Assembly (NCBI RefSeq): GCF_900107975.1
Contig: NZ_FNVF01000011.1
Location: forward strand, 95,828-159,827
Source of the DNA: Paenibacillus sp. UNC499MF
GTDB lineage: Bacteria > Bacillota > Bacilli > Paenibacillales > NBRC-103111
Direction: 5' to 3'
Length of the DNA stretch: 64,000 nt
Numbering within the stretch: the stretch's first letter is position 1; every line of letters begins with the position of its first letter. Under the pieces are notes generated by a model, which saw only the letters and a list, made by a program, of their open reading frames with translations, was not told the origin of the DNA and did no database searches. Shown piece by piece: positions 1 to 8,855 of the stretch. The translations under genes and the position numbers were made by a program.

Positions 1-1050
1 GCCTTGTACAAAAGCTCCAGCAACGTGACTTTTGCGGTTATGATTGCAGCGTTCCTGATCTCTATCGGATTGGGCTACGCTATCGCGCGGATCATTTCCC
101 GGCCGCTTAACAAGGTGGTCGGCCTGGTAGGTAAAGTTTCCGCAGGCGATCTGACCGAAGTCACGGATATCGACACCCGCGATGAAATCGGACAGTTGGC
201 CAAATCCGTGAACGAGATGGTCTACAGCCTGCGAAGCACGGTAGGCGGCATCCTGACGTCGGCCGAAAGCGTGTCGGCGGCGGCCGAGCAGATTTCGGCG
301 AGCACGCAGGAAATCGCGAGCGGAAGCGTCAGCCAAGCTAACGCCGCGCAGACCATCCACGAGCTGTTCAAAGAGCTGTCGACCGCGATTACGTCGGTCG
401 CGACGAGCGCCGAACAAGCTTCGGAGGTTTCGTCGGATGCGCTGGATATCGCCCAGCAGGGCGGCAAGATCGTGAATTCGTCCATTGAGAGCATGAACCA
501 GGTCAATGAGCAGGTATCCAGACTCGAACAGGATTCCAACAAAATCGGAGAGATTATCGAAGTGATTGACGATATCGCCGAGCAGACCAATCTGCTTGCT
601 CTTAATGCGGCGATCGAAGCGGCACGCGCCGGGGACCAGGGACGCGGGTTCGCGGTCGTGGCCGACGAAGTCCGCAAGCTGGCCGAACGGAGCGGGGAAG
701 CGACGAAGCAGATTACCGCGATTATCAAGGGCATGCAGGAGAATACGCGCCAGAGCGTCAAAGCGGTCGGCGACGGTGTGGTCCTGTCCCGCCAGACGGG
801 CGAATCGTTCCATCACATTATCGGCATGGTGAACGAATCGGCCAATAAGGTGATGGAGATCGCCGCGGCAAGCGAGCAGCAGGCGGCGCAATCCTCCGAG
901 GTCATGTCGTCGATCGAGAGCATTTCCGCCGTAACCGAGCAGTCGGCGGCAAGCAGCGAAGAGACGGCCTCCACGGCCCAGTCGCTCGCCGGATTGGCGG
1001 AAGAGCTTAACCGGACGGTAGCGGTGTTCAAAATCAGCAAATCCGCCTAA
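1..1050 (+). CDS. Methyl-accepting chemotaxis protein, 5' end outside window
   Basis: C-terminal part of a transmembrane chemoreceptor that signals through CheW/CheA. The frame is open from the first base, so the sensor domain and true start lie upstream. Visible in order are one hydrophobic segment (about residues 8-30), a HAMP domain (to about 85) and a long coiled-coil signalling domain. The hairpin tip shows the highly conserved segment [18 protein letters not shown], where CheW and CheA dock. Gln/Glu pairs typical of methylation sites flank it. cheW and cheA follow in the same direction, so this receptor probably feeds that kinase. The ligand cannot be judged because the sensor domain is missing. 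Confidence 0.95.
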   Translation, partial: ALYKSSSNVTFAVMIAAFLISIGLGYAIARIISRPLNKVVGLVGKVSAGDLTEVTDIDTRDEIGQLAKSVNEMVYSLRSTVGGILTSAESVSAAAEQISASTQEIASGSVSQANAAQTIHELFKELSTAITSVATSAEQASEVSSDALDIAQQGGKIVNSSIESMNQVNEQVSRLEQDSNKIGEIIEVIDDIAEQTNLLALNAAIEAARAGDQGRGFAVVADEVRKLAERSGEATKQITAIIKGMQENTRQSVKAVGDGVVLSRQTGESFHHIIGMVNESANKVMEIAAASEQQAAQSSEVMSSIESISAVTEQSAASSEETASTAQSLAGLAEELNRTVAVFKISKSA

Positions 1051-1060
1051 CGAGGCAGGG

Positions 1061-1094
1061 ACCCCAGTCAGCCTGATTGGGGTTATTCTTTTAA
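1061..1094 (+). terminator. Rho-independent terminator after the receptor gene
   Basis: CCCCAGTCAG (1062-1071) pairs with CTGATTGGGG (1073-1082) with one G-T position, followed by a T-rich stretch. It separates the receptor gene from cheW. Confidence 0.7.
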
Positions 1095-1139
1095 CGGCGG
1101 GAGCCGGATTCCTTACGAATGACAGGGAGGACCTTTTTT

Positions 1140-1568
1140 ATGCAGGGAAGCGGGCACGAGCAATATGTGGCGTTCGGCATCGACCGGGAACAGTACGCCA
1201 TCCGGATTTACGATATTCACGAGATTATTAAAATGCAGGCCGTTACGGCTATTCCGAATGTCAAGCCTTACGTCAAAGGGGTGATCAACCTGCGGGGGCG
1301 GATCGTCCCGGTCATTTCCCTCCGGACTTTGTTCGGTATGGAAGAGGCGGAGCCGACGAAGGCATCCCGGATTGTCGTGGTTCATCACCTGGAGGACACC
1401 GTCGGAATTATGGTGGATTATGTGAGCAAAGTGACGACGTTCACGGACATACAGCCTCCACCGGAGCGGGTGGGCGGCGTACAGGGCGGATTTTTTACGG
1501 GAATCGGGCTTGCGGACAGCGGCCTGGCGGGGATTTTAAAACTGGACGAAGTTCTGCTTCACGAATAG
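1140..1568 (+). CDS. cheW: Chemotaxis coupling protein CheW
   Basis: Adaptor of 142 residues that links chemoreceptors to the CheA kinase. The whole protein is a CheW-like beta-barrel, with the typical stretch VKGVINLRGRIVPVISLR near residues 44-61. ATG at 1140 is preferred over an upstream ATG at 1119 because AGGGAGG lies at about 1122-1128, at normal spacing from 1140. The stop is 12 bases before the cheA start, so the two genes are almost certainly co-transcribed. Confidence 0.93.
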   Translation: MQGSGHEQYVAFGIDREQYAIRIYDIHEIIKMQAVTAIPNVKPYVKGVINLRGRIVPVISLRTLFGMEEAEPTKASRIVVVHHLEDTVGIMVDYVSKVTTFTDIQPPPERVGGVQGGFFTGIGLADSGLAGILKLDEVLLHE

Positions 1569-1580
1569 GAGTTGACTGGC

Positions 1581-3863
1581 ATGTTGTCCGAGTATAGGGA
1601 AATCTTTCTGGAGGAGCTGGAGGAACAGCTTCAGGTCATGGACGGGGAGATTTTGAAGCTGGAGCAGTCCGGTGAGTCCGGTATCGTCATTCAAAGCCTG
1701 TTCCGGGCCGCTCATACGATCAAAGGATCGTCGGCGGCAATGGGCTTCGAAGAGATGAAGCAGTTAACCCATGAGATGGAACATTTGCTGGACCGGGTCA
1801 GAAGCGGGCAGCTTGCCGTGTCCGGCGCTTTGGTCGATCTCCTGTTCACCGCGCTGGATATTCTCAAGCAGCTTAAGCAAGACATCGTTGGCGGGGAGCC
1901 GCCTTCCGCAGATATTTCGGACTGTGTCCGCGCGCTGAGAAGCTTCGGCAGCGAAGATTCTGTTCTCGCCGGAGATAGGCCGGAAACAGCGGAAACGCCC
2001 GCTCGCCGCGGCAAACCGTCTCTTTCGCTTGATTTGGAGCTTCGGGTGCAGGAGCGCATGGAACAAGGGCAAGAGCTGTTCTGGGTGGACATCCGGATCG
2101 CTTCCGAATGCCTCATCCGCGGAGCCCGCGCATACGTTATCCACTCCGCGCTGAATGAGCGCGGCGACGTGCTTTTGGCCGATCCGGAGCCGGAAGGTCT
2201 GGACGAGGAGGGCCCCGGAGATCTGCTTTTCCTGTATGCGGGAAAGCAGTCCCAGGAGGAACTGCAGGCGTTCGCCGACGGCCTCATGGAAGTCGAGCGG
2301 GCCGTGGTGGAGCCGCTTGCGCAGGAAGAAGCGGCGGTAACGGGCGCCCAGGCCGCGCGGGATGCGGCGGATGCAGCGAACAGCGCGGCGGATGCAGACG
2401 CCGGGGGCCGAGCGGGCGGCGGCATGGCCGCAGAGGACTCGGCAGGCCATGCGGGCATGAGCGGCAGCGCAGACGCCAAGGCGCAAGCGGCGGGCCATGC
2501 GGGCGTGAGCGGCAGCACAGACGCCCCGGCGCAAGCGGCGGGCCATGCGGGCGTGAGCGGCAGCACAGACGCCCCGGCGCACAGCACGGGCGGCGCCATG
2601 GCCGCCGCCCCATCGCCGCAAGCCTCCGCACCGCCCTCCCGGGCGGCGGCCGCGGATGCTCCGGCGAAGGCCAAGTCTCCGACGATCCGCGTGAGCGTCG
2701 AGCGGCTGGAGCACCTGATGAATCTGGTCGGGGAACTCGTGATCGACCAGACCCGCATTCATCAGGTGGAACGCACGCAGCGGCGGCGTATCGCCGATGA
2801 GAGCGTTGACGAGCTGGGCCAGATAGCCGACCATCTGTCGCGGATCATCGGCGATCTGCAGGAAAGCGTCATGAAGACGCGGATGCTGCCGATCGAGCAG
2901 CTCTTCAACCGCTTCCCGCGCATGATCCGGGATCTTTCCCGCATGCTGGGCAAGGAAATCGAGCTGGTGCTCGAAGGCAAAGACACGGAGCTGGACCGGA
3001 CGCTCATCGAGGAGATCGCCGACCCGCTTATCCACTTGATCCGCAACGCGGTGGATCACGGGATCGAGAAGCCGGAGATCCGGACGCAGTCCGGCAAAAG
3101 CGCGGGAGGCGTCCTTACGATCCGGGCCGCCCACGAAGACAACCAGGTCGTCATCTACGTGCAGGACGACGGGGCGGGGATCGATCCGGCCCGGATGATC
3201 CGTTCCGCGCTGGAGAAGGGGATCATCTCCCGGGAAGAAGCGGAGCAATTGAGCGAAAGGGAAGCCGTAGAGCTTATTTTCCGCCCCGGCTTTTCAACCG
3301 CCAGCACGGTAAGCGACGTATCCGGCAGAGGTGTCGGAATGGATATCGTCCGCAGCCACATCGAGAAGCTGAACGGGCTGATCGACATCGAAACCCGCCT
3401 CGGCCGCGGAACCTGCTTCAAAATCAAGCTTCCCCTGACGCTGGCGATTATCGTAGGGCTTCAGGTCAAGCTCGGCGGGCGCACCTTTATCGTCCCGATG
3501 AGCAATATAGCCGAGATCGTCCGCGTAAGCCCGGACGACATCCGGAGCATCCGGGGACAGTCGGTCATCGTGCTGCGCAATCAGGTGATTCCGGTGGCCC
3601 GGCTGCATGATTATCTTCAGATCCCGTATACGGAGAATACGCGGAGCCACATTCCGCTCGTTATCGTGGGATCGGCCGAGAAACGCCTCGCTCTGGTGGT
3701 CGACGAGCTGATCGGCAACCAGGAGATCGTCATCAAGTCGCTGGGGCCTTATATCGGAAAAGTCGACGGCATCGCCGGGGCGACCATTCTGGGCGACGGA
3801 AACGTGGCCCTTATCCTGGAGATCGCCTCCATCATCGGCCGGACCGGCGTCCGTCCTCATTAG
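1581..3863 (+). CDS. cheA: Chemotaxis histidine kinase CheA
   Basis: Soluble kinase of 760 residues that autophosphorylates and passes phosphate to CheY/CheB. Domains in order: Hpt (phospho-acceptor His45 in AAHTIKGS), a P2-like region (about 150-245), a long Ala/Gly-rich linker (about 245-365), dimerisation and HATPase (from about 365, with LIRNAVDHG, QDDGAGID and GRGVGMDIV), and a C-terminal CheW-like P5 domain. The start is ATG 1581, preceded by AGGAG at 1567-1571; a TTG at 1572 is rejected. The linker holds three 48-bp tandem repeats, an unusual enlargement of this hinge. All catalytic boxes are intact. Confidence 0.95.
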   Translation: MLSEYREIFLEELEEQLQVMDGEILKLEQSGESGIVIQSLFRAAHTIKGSSAAMGFEEMKQLTHEMEHLLDRVRSGQLAVSGALVDLLFTALDILKQLKQDIVGGEPPSADISDCVRALRSFGSEDSVLAGDRPETAETPARRGKPSLSLDLELRVQERMEQGQELFWVDIRIASECLIRGARAYVIHSALNERGDVLLADPEPEGLDEEGPGDLLFLYAGKQSQEELQAFADGLMEVERAVVEPLAQEEAAVTGAQAARDAADAANSAADADAGGRAGGGMAAEDSAGHAGMSGSADAKAQAAGHAGVSGSTDAPAQAAGHAGVSGSTDAPAHSTGGAMAAAPSPQASAPPSRAAAADAPAKAKSPTIRVSVERLEHLMNLVGELVIDQTRIHQVERTQRRRIADESVDELGQIADHLSRIIGDLQESVMKTRMLPIEQLFNRFPRMIRDLSRMLGKEIELVLEGKDTELDRTLIEEIADPLIHLIRNAVDHGIEKPEIRTQSGKSAGGVLTIRAAHEDNQVVIYVQDDGAGIDPARMIRSALEKGIISREEAEQLSEREAVELIFRPGFSTASTVSDVSGRGVGMDIVRSHIEKLNGLIDIETRLGRGTCFKIKLPLTLAIIVGLQVKLGGRTFIVPMSNIAEIVRVSPDDIRSIRGQSVIVLRNQVIPVARLHDYLQIPYTENTRSHIPLVIVGSAEKRLALVVDELIGNQEIVIKSLGPYIGKVDGIAGATILGDGNVALILEIASIIGRTGVRPH
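2445..2588 (+). repeat. Three 48-bp tandem repeats inside cheA
   Basis: Copies at 2445-2492, 2493-2540 and 2541-2588. Each encodes a 16-residue unit close to GHAGVSGSTDAPAQAA (CheA residues about 289-336). The second and third copies are almost identical at DNA level, the first differs at a few bases, and the third diverges at its end. The 48-bp period keeps the frame. Confidence 0.9.
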
Positions 3864-3935
3864 ACCGGCATTTCCGGCGGTCCTTCTTTTTATAGTCCTT
3901 GCCGGCCTCCTGCCGGTTGAAGGGCTATTTTTGTT
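3863..3935 (+). terminator. Terminator region after cheA
   Basis: A hairpin with GACCG and CGGCGGTC arms ends in CTTCTTTTT (about 3863-3893). A second inverted repeat, AGTCCTTGCCGGC against GCCGGTTGAAGGGCT, is followed by ATTTTTGTTTT (about 3894-3935). Confidence 0.65.
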
Positions 3936-4176
3936 TTCTTTTATCGCCCCTTCGTAAAAACGTATACCTCCCCCGAGTAAAAATTTGTATAATAAAAGGA
4001 TAGCTGTACCGGAAGAGCGTACGAAGGCAGGTTCCTTTGACGTTCTTTTCCTGCATCGGGGGCTTCCGATTTTTTGAAACGGGCCGGGACAGCCGACGTA
4101 TGAAACCGTGTTTCATTTTAACGGTTTCAGGTATACTTACTTACTGCCGGATGATAGAACAGAGGGAGGGAAGACC
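3936..4176 (+). promoter_or_regulatory. Leader of the TPR gene with a -10-like box and a 9-bp inverted repeat
   Basis: A TATAAT hexamer lies near 3987-3992 without a convincing -35 box. A perfect inverted repeat, TGAAACCGT (4101-4109) and ACGGTTTCA (4121-4129) with an 11-base loop, lies between it and the ribosome site at about 4162-4170. No gene is seen in this stretch. Confidence 0.4.
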
Positions 4177-6153
4177 GTGAAGCTTTTTAACGGCTATTAT
4201 ATAAAAAAAGGCAGACAGTACATAAAAGAAGGAAATTTCGCGAAAGCGCTCCAGTATTACGAAAAAGCCGATTACGGCAAGCTGGACACCGCCGAAAAGA
4301 TTCGGGTCGCGGAGGTGTATCACGAATGCGGGCATACGGAACACGCACTGTCTCTCCTGGGGAACATTATCGGGCGGGTCAGTTCGGATAAGGCCCATGA
4401 GCGGCGGGCGCATATTTTGCAGGAAATCGGCCGGGAAGAAGAGGCCATGCGGGATATGGACGAGGCCATCCGGCTCAATCCCGAGCCTTACATGTACTGG
4501 TATACGAGGGGGATATGGCGCAAGGATTTTCAGGATTACGAGGCGGCGGCCGCAGATCTGGAAGAATGCGTCAAGCGCGAGCCCGAAGATTCCGTCGTAT
4601 CGACCTACTACGAGCTGGGCATGTGCTACTGGCGGACGGACGATTACGAACGGGCGGAGCAAACGTTCCGCAAAGTGCTGTCGTATGCCGACCGGGACAT
4701 TCCCATTTTCCATTACAGGCTGGGTAAGACGCTGGAAATTTTGGGCCGCCCGGAGGAAGCCGTCGGTTACATGCGCAAAGCCGTCGACCAGGTGATCGAA
4801 TGGGAATACATTTCGGATAAAGGGCAGCGGCTCGTGCTCAACCGGACCGGATACGGTCCGGGAGCTTTCCGTGTTTTCATGGATGAGACGGAGCGTACGT
4901 GCGGATTCCGCAAAGATCTGGCGGGTCTGTACACGACTTTGAAGCGTTACGAGGAAGCTCTGGAAGAGATCGACCGTGCTCTTGAAGCCTATCCGGACAA
5001 TGACGGTCTGTATCTGCAGCGCGTGGGGATCTACCGCAGCCTGGGGCGCTGGGAGGACGCGGAGCGCGAGCTGGATGTTCTGGAGAAGGAGCGGGACGTG
5101 GAAGAGCGGGTTCTGTGGATGGAAAGAGTCCTTCTCTACCGGGCGCAGAACCGGGATTCGGAAGCGGTGCCTCTGCTGCTCAAACTCTACGGGCAGGATT
5201 CCGCGAACCCCATCGTCTGCTACTGGCTGGCGGACGCTTACCTGGATCTGGGCCAGACCGAGAAAGCGCTGGAGTTCAACAAGCGGCTGCTGGAACTGGA
5301 AGAGGACGATCCTCTCAACGAACAGCAGCGGGGGCTGATTCTGGAAGAGACCGGCGCTTACGGGCAGGCGGCGTCCGCTTACGGCAGGGCGATCGCGATG
5401 CAGGACCGGGCGGATTTCCGCATGAAGCGCAGCTACGCATATTTCATGGACTCCCGCTTTGACGAGGCCCTGATGGATCTGCATCATGCGGCGGAGCTGG
5501 AGCCCGCCATTTCCGAAGGAGCCGGCTACCATCATGCGATGGGGCGGGTGCTTGAGGAGATGGGCCATCTGGACATGGCGATCGCTTCTTTTACGAAAGC
5601 GATCGACATACAGCCGGAGCATGCGGCCTATTACGAGAGCCGGGCGAAATGCTACCTCACGCTGCGCGAGCTGGAGAAAGCGGAGCTGGACTGCATCGTC
5701 GGCTACGATAAGGACGCCTCCTATACGGACCTGATCAGCCTCCGGGGCAATGTGCTGTATTTGAAAAAAGAATACGCCGAGGCCCGCAACCTCGCCAGCC
5801 AGTTTTCCAGACTTCATCCGGACAGTCCGTCGGCTTTTTTCAATCTGGGCATTGTCTGCTTCAAGCTGGAGGGGGAAGAAGATGCGGCGCGCAACGCTTT
5901 CGACCAGGCCTTGGCTCTGGACCCTTCCTACGGCGCCTGTTATATTTACAAGGCTTATCTGGATTACGGACGGCTGGATTTTCCGGAGGCGATCGAGAAC
6001 CTCGCCAATTGGAGCTTGTTCACGTTCCCGGAGCTTTCGCTTGAAGAAAGACTGGAACATCTGGAAGAACTCGACGGGCTGAACGAGACGGTACTGGAAG
6101 GAGCGGCTCGGCGCATTACCGAGCTGTATCAGGGTCACGTATATCTGTCTTAA
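4177..6153 (+). CDS. Large tetratricopeptide-repeat protein
   Basis: Cytoplasmic protein of 658 residues made almost wholly of TPR-type helical pairs, for example EEAMRDMDEAIRLNPEP, MAIASFTKAIDIQPEHAAYY and DAARNAFDQALALDPSYGAC. No signal peptide, membrane segment or enzymatic domain is visible. TPR arrays usually act as protein-binding scaffolds, but the partner is unknown. GTG 4177 is chosen because GAGGGAGGG lies just upstream (4162-4170); an ATG at 4108 lacks such a site and would put the leader inverted repeat in coding sequence. The gene appears monocistronic. Confidence 0.88.
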   Translation: MKLFNGYYIKKGRQYIKEGNFAKALQYYEKADYGKLDTAEKIRVAEVYHECGHTEHALSLLGNIIGRVSSDKAHERRAHILQEIGREEEAMRDMDEAIRLNPEPYMYWYTRGIWRKDFQDYEAAAADLEECVKREPEDSVVSTYYELGMCYWRTDDYERAEQTFRKVLSYADRDIPIFHYRLGKTLEILGRPEEAVGYMRKAVDQVIEWEYISDKGQRLVLNRTGYGPGAFRVFMDETERTCGFRKDLAGLYTTLKRYEEALEEIDRALEAYPDNDGLYLQRVGIYRSLGRWEDAERELDVLEKERDVEERVLWMERVLLYRAQNRDSEAVPLLLKLYGQDSANPIVCYWLADAYLDLGQTEKALEFNKRLLELEEDDPLNEQQRGLILEETGAYGQAASAYGRAIAMQDRADFRMKRSYAYFMDSRFDEALMDLHHAAELEPAISEGAGYHHAMGRVLEEMGHLDMAIASFTKAIDIQPEHAAYYESRAKCYLTLRELEKAELDCIVGYDKDASYTDLISLRGNVLYLKKEYAEARNLASQFSRLHPDSPSAFFNLGIVCFKLEGEEDAARNAFDQALALDPSYGACYIYKAYLDYGRLDFPEAIENLANWSLFTFPELSLEERLEHLEELDGLNETVLEGAARRITELYQGHVYLS

Positions 6154-6226
6154 AGGTGTCTTTGTGTTTCAACTTGCGGACGGCTTGTTATATAACGGAT
6201 AGAGGAAAAAATTAGGGGGGATTGTA

Positions 6227-6766
6227 TTGCTGCCGGTTCATCAGCCTAATGATTTGATCATTTATCCGAGTACCAAAAAAACGATCGGGCTTGTTTTGGC
6301 CGCACTCGTTTTTGTCGTTCTGGGCGTTGTATTCATAGGAGTGGGACAGTCGGAAGAGGAGAATTCCCTGGGACTTGTGGTGATCGGGGGCATCAGCGTT
6401 GTTTTTTTCGGGGCGTGTCTGGTGTATCTGGTTTACCGGCTCTTTAACCGGAAGCCTTCTCTAATCGTAAGCGATGAGGGGATTGTGGACCATTCGTCGG
6501 CTATCGGCGGAGGAGAGCTGAAATGGGCCGACATCGAGGGAATTATGCTGTACGACTATATGGGCCAGCGGTTTATCGGCATCCGTCTGCACGACACGGA
6601 AACGTTCCTCGCCCGCCAGAGCGGGTTCAAGAAAGCGCTTATGAAAGCGAATCAAGGACTGGTGCAGGCTACGGTGAACATTACGCAAACTGCCGTAAAG
6701 ATGCCTCTGGAGGATCTGTACGTGCTGATGATGGAAAAATGGGAGAGCGACCGCGCCAGCGCCTAG
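6227..6766 (+). CDS. Small membrane protein, STM3941-like
   Basis: Protein of 179 residues that starts with a short soluble segment (NDLIIYPSTKKTIG), then two close hydrophobic helices (about residues 20-43 and 50-70) and a basic/acidic cytoplasmic domain. The N-terminal pattern matches my memory of the uncharacterised STM3941 family. The start is TTG 6227 behind AGGGGGG; another TTG lies five bases upstream in a different frame. Function is unknown. It ends at a strong bidirectional terminator shared with the convergent SDR gene. Confidence 0.7.
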   Translation: MLPVHQPNDLIIYPSTKKTIGLVLAALVFVVLGVVFIGVGQSEEENSLGLVVIGGISVVFFGACLVYLVYRLFNRKPSLIVSDEGIVDHSSAIGGGELKWADIEGIMLYDYMGQRFIGIRLHDTETFLARQSGFKKALMKANQGLVQATVNITQTAVKMPLEDLYVLMMEKWESDRASA

Positions 6767-6840
6767 GGAGGCGGGCCGCACCCGTCAGACATTACATAGG
6801 GCACGGCCGACGGCGGACATACGCGGCCGTCCGTGCGCCA

Positions 6841-6877
6841 AAAGGGCGCTCTCCATGTTTCGTGGAGAGCGCCCTTT
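6841..6877. terminator. Bidirectional terminator
   Basis: Perfect 15-bp stem: AAAGGGCGCTCTCCA (6841-6855) pairs with TGGAGAGCGCCCTTT (6863-6877) across a 7-base loop. It lies between convergent genes. Confidence 0.9.
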
Positions 6878-6883
6878 GTTTGA

Positions 6884-7675
6884 TCAGCCGCGCAGAAGCG
6901 ACTCCGCCCCGTCGACGTAGATTTCCGTCCCCGTGACATGGGAGGACTCGTCGGAAGCGAGGAAGAGCACGAGATCGGCCACCTGCTCGGGTTTTCCCGG
7001 CGCGCCCTTGAGCGGGTGATCGCCTTCGGGGAATTCGACCGGGATTTGAACTTCCTTCAAATCGTCGGTCGGATACGTGTTCTCGTCGATATTCGTGTCG
7101 ATTGCGCCCGGACAGATGGCATTCACCCGGATTTTGTACCGGGCAAGCTCCAGGGCCGCCATTTTCATAAAGGCTACCTGGCCGGCCTTTGTCGTCGCAT
7201 ACGTGGAAAATCCGATATTGGAAAAGACGCGGTTGCCGTTAATGGAGCTGGTGATAATAATGCTTCCGCCTTTTTCTTTCAGATGAGGAATCGCGTACTT
7301 GACGGTAGCGAACGTTCCGCGCAGATTAATGTTAATCGTCTGCTCCCATTCGTCGATTTTCAGCGTTTCGATCGGAGCTTTGGTTCCGTTGATGCCCGCA
7401 TTGGCGAACAAGATATCGATGCCTCCGAACTTGCTTACCGCCTGCCGCAATCCCTGTTCGATCATCTCCGGCTTGGAAATGTCGCACTCGATCACGAGAG
7501 CTTCTCCGCCGGCGCTTTCGATCGTCTTTTTCGTTTGCTCCGCTTTATCCGGGGTGCGGTCAAGCATAACGACCTTAGCTCCCTGCTGGGCCAAACGGAT
7601 AGCCGAAGCTTTACCGATTCCGGAGCCGCCGCCGGAGACGACGGCAACTTTACCTTCCAAACGTTTATCCGGCAT
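6884..7675 (-). CDS. SDR-family oxidoreductase of the uxuA operon
   Basis: Short-chain dehydrogenase of 263 residues. Visible are the nucleotide-binding GGGSGIG, NAG in FANAGING, catalytic Ser in TSSING, and YATTK as the Tyr-x-x-x-Lys pair. ATG 7675 is preferred because AAGGAGG precedes it; an in-frame start at 7717 has no such site. It is the last gene of a GntR-uxuA-SDR operon. In Bacillus the fructuronate reductase partner of UxuA (UxuB) is also an SDR, so reduction of D-fructuronate to D-mannonate is a reasonable guess. Sequence alone does not prove the substrate. Confidence 0.87.
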   Translation of the reverse strand: MPDKRLEGKVAVVSGGGSGIGKASAIRLAQQGAKVVMLDRTPDKAEQTKKTIESAGGEALVIECDISKPEMIEQGLRQAVSKFGGIDILFANAGINGTKAPIETLKIDEWEQTININLRGTFATVKYAIPHLKEKGGSIIITSSINGNRVFSNIGFSTYATTKAGQVAFMKMAALELARYKIRVNAICPGAIDTNIDENTYPTDDLKEVQIPVEFPEGDHPLKGAPGKPEQVADLVLFLASDESSHVTGTEIYVDGAESLLRG

Positions 7676-7795
7676 GTGTATGCCCTCCTTGTCAGCGTGA
7701 GTTCCGCCTGCCCGCAAGATCCGAACGGGATACGGGATAGCGGAACGAGATAAGTCCTTTAAGGAATTACCCTTACGCCGGGCGGAGTGAACCAG

Positions 7796-8833
7796 TTAAT
7801 GGTTCAGGGCTTCGCGGATGCCGTTCAGGTAGACGATGCCGAGGGCGCGGTCGTAAAGCCCGTAGCCGGGTTTTCCCGTTTCGCCCCAGATCATGCGGCC
7901 GTGGTCGGGACGCAGGGGGCCGTCGAAGCCGACTTCTTTGAGCGCCTTCATCACTTCCACCATGTCGACGGACCCGTGCTCCGAGAGATGGGAGGTTTCG
8001 CAGAAGCTTTTCTCCCCGATCCGCTTGATATTGCGGGCATGAACGAAGTGGATGCGCTTCTGATGCCCGAAATGACGGAGCATGGCCGGAAAATCGTTGT
8101 CTTTATGAGCGCCGAGCGAACCGCTGCACATGCACAGGCCGTGATTTTGACTGTCGTGGAGCCCGAGAAAACGGTCAAGGTTTTCCCGGTTGGTAATAAT
8201 GCGGGGAAGCCCGAAGATCGGCCACGGCGGGTCGTCCGGATGAATGGCCATTTTGATGCCCTCCTCGTCCGCCACCGGCATGATTTCCCGGATAAAATAA
8301 GCGAGATGCGTCCAGAGCTCCTCTTCGTCGACGTTTTTATAATGGTCGAAAAGGGTTTTGAGCTGGTCGTCGGTATAGCTCGTGTCCCAGCCGGGAAGCT
8401 TAAGCTCGCCTGTAAGCGGATTCATTTTCTGCGCGACTTCTTCCTCGTAGATGAGGGCGTTGGAGCCGTCTTCGAGCTCGTAATGAAGAGAGGTCCGGGT
8501 CCAGTCGAAGATCGGCATGAAATTGTAGCAGACGGTATCGATTCCGGCTTTGGCCAGGTTGCGCAGCGTTGTTTTGTAATTGTCGATATAGGCCTGGCGC
8601 GTAGGAAGACCGAGCTTGATATCCTCGTGAATGGGGACGCTTTCAATGACGTCCAGCCGGAGGCCGTGATCTTCGATCGTCCGCTTCAAGCGGGTAATTT
8701 TGTCGAGCGGCCACGCTTCTCCGACGGGAACGTCGTAAATGGCCGATACGATTCCGGTTACGCCGGGGATTTGCCGGATGTTCGTTAAAGTTACGGGGTC
8801 GTTCTCGCCGAACCAGCGAAAAGTCATTTTCAT
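7796..8833 (-). CDS. uxuA: D-mannonate dehydratase
   Basis: Enzyme of 345 residues that dehydrates D-mannonate to 2-keto-3-deoxy-D-gluconate in glucuronate breakdown. The family signatures FRWFGENDPV at the N-terminus, YNFMPIFDWTRT (about 105-116), AIHPDDPPWPIFGLPRI and CSGSLGAH are all present. ATG 8833 is chosen because AAAGGA precedes it at good spacing; further in-frame starts upstream lie in the preceding regulator gene. It sits 22 bp behind the GntR regulator and 120 bp before the SDR gene, so the three likely form one operon. An acetylxylan esterase nearby fits use of plant xylan side chains. Confidence 0.95.
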   Translation of the reverse strand: MKMTFRWFGENDPVTLTNIRQIPGVTGIVSAIYDVPVGEAWPLDKITRLKRTIEDHGLRLDVIESVPIHEDIKLGLPTRQAYIDNYKTTLRNLAKAGIDTVCYNFMPIFDWTRTSLHYELEDGSNALIYEEEVAQKMNPLTGELKLPGWDTSYTDDQLKTLFDHYKNVDEEELWTHLAYFIREIMPVADEEGIKMAIHPDDPPWPIFGLPRIITNRENLDRFLGLHDSQNHGLCMCSGSLGAHKDNDFPAMLRHFGHQKRIHFVHARNIKRIGEKSFCETSHLSEHGSVDMVEVMKALKEVGFDGPLRPDHGRMIWGETGKPGYGLYDRALGIVYLNGIREALNH

Positions 8834-8855
8834 GGTTTTCATCCTTTCTGTGTGA

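Noticed and set aside
1764-3248. Minus-strand frame of 494 codons opposite cheA
   Set aside because: Shadow of cheA. The apparent repeats in it are the reverse reading of the 48-bp units.
4141-6138. Long minus-strand open frame of 665 codons opposite the TPR gene
   Set aside because: Mirror frame of a GC-rich coding sequence. The protein has no recognisable domain and no ribosome site, while the plus-strand frame shows clear TPR repeats.
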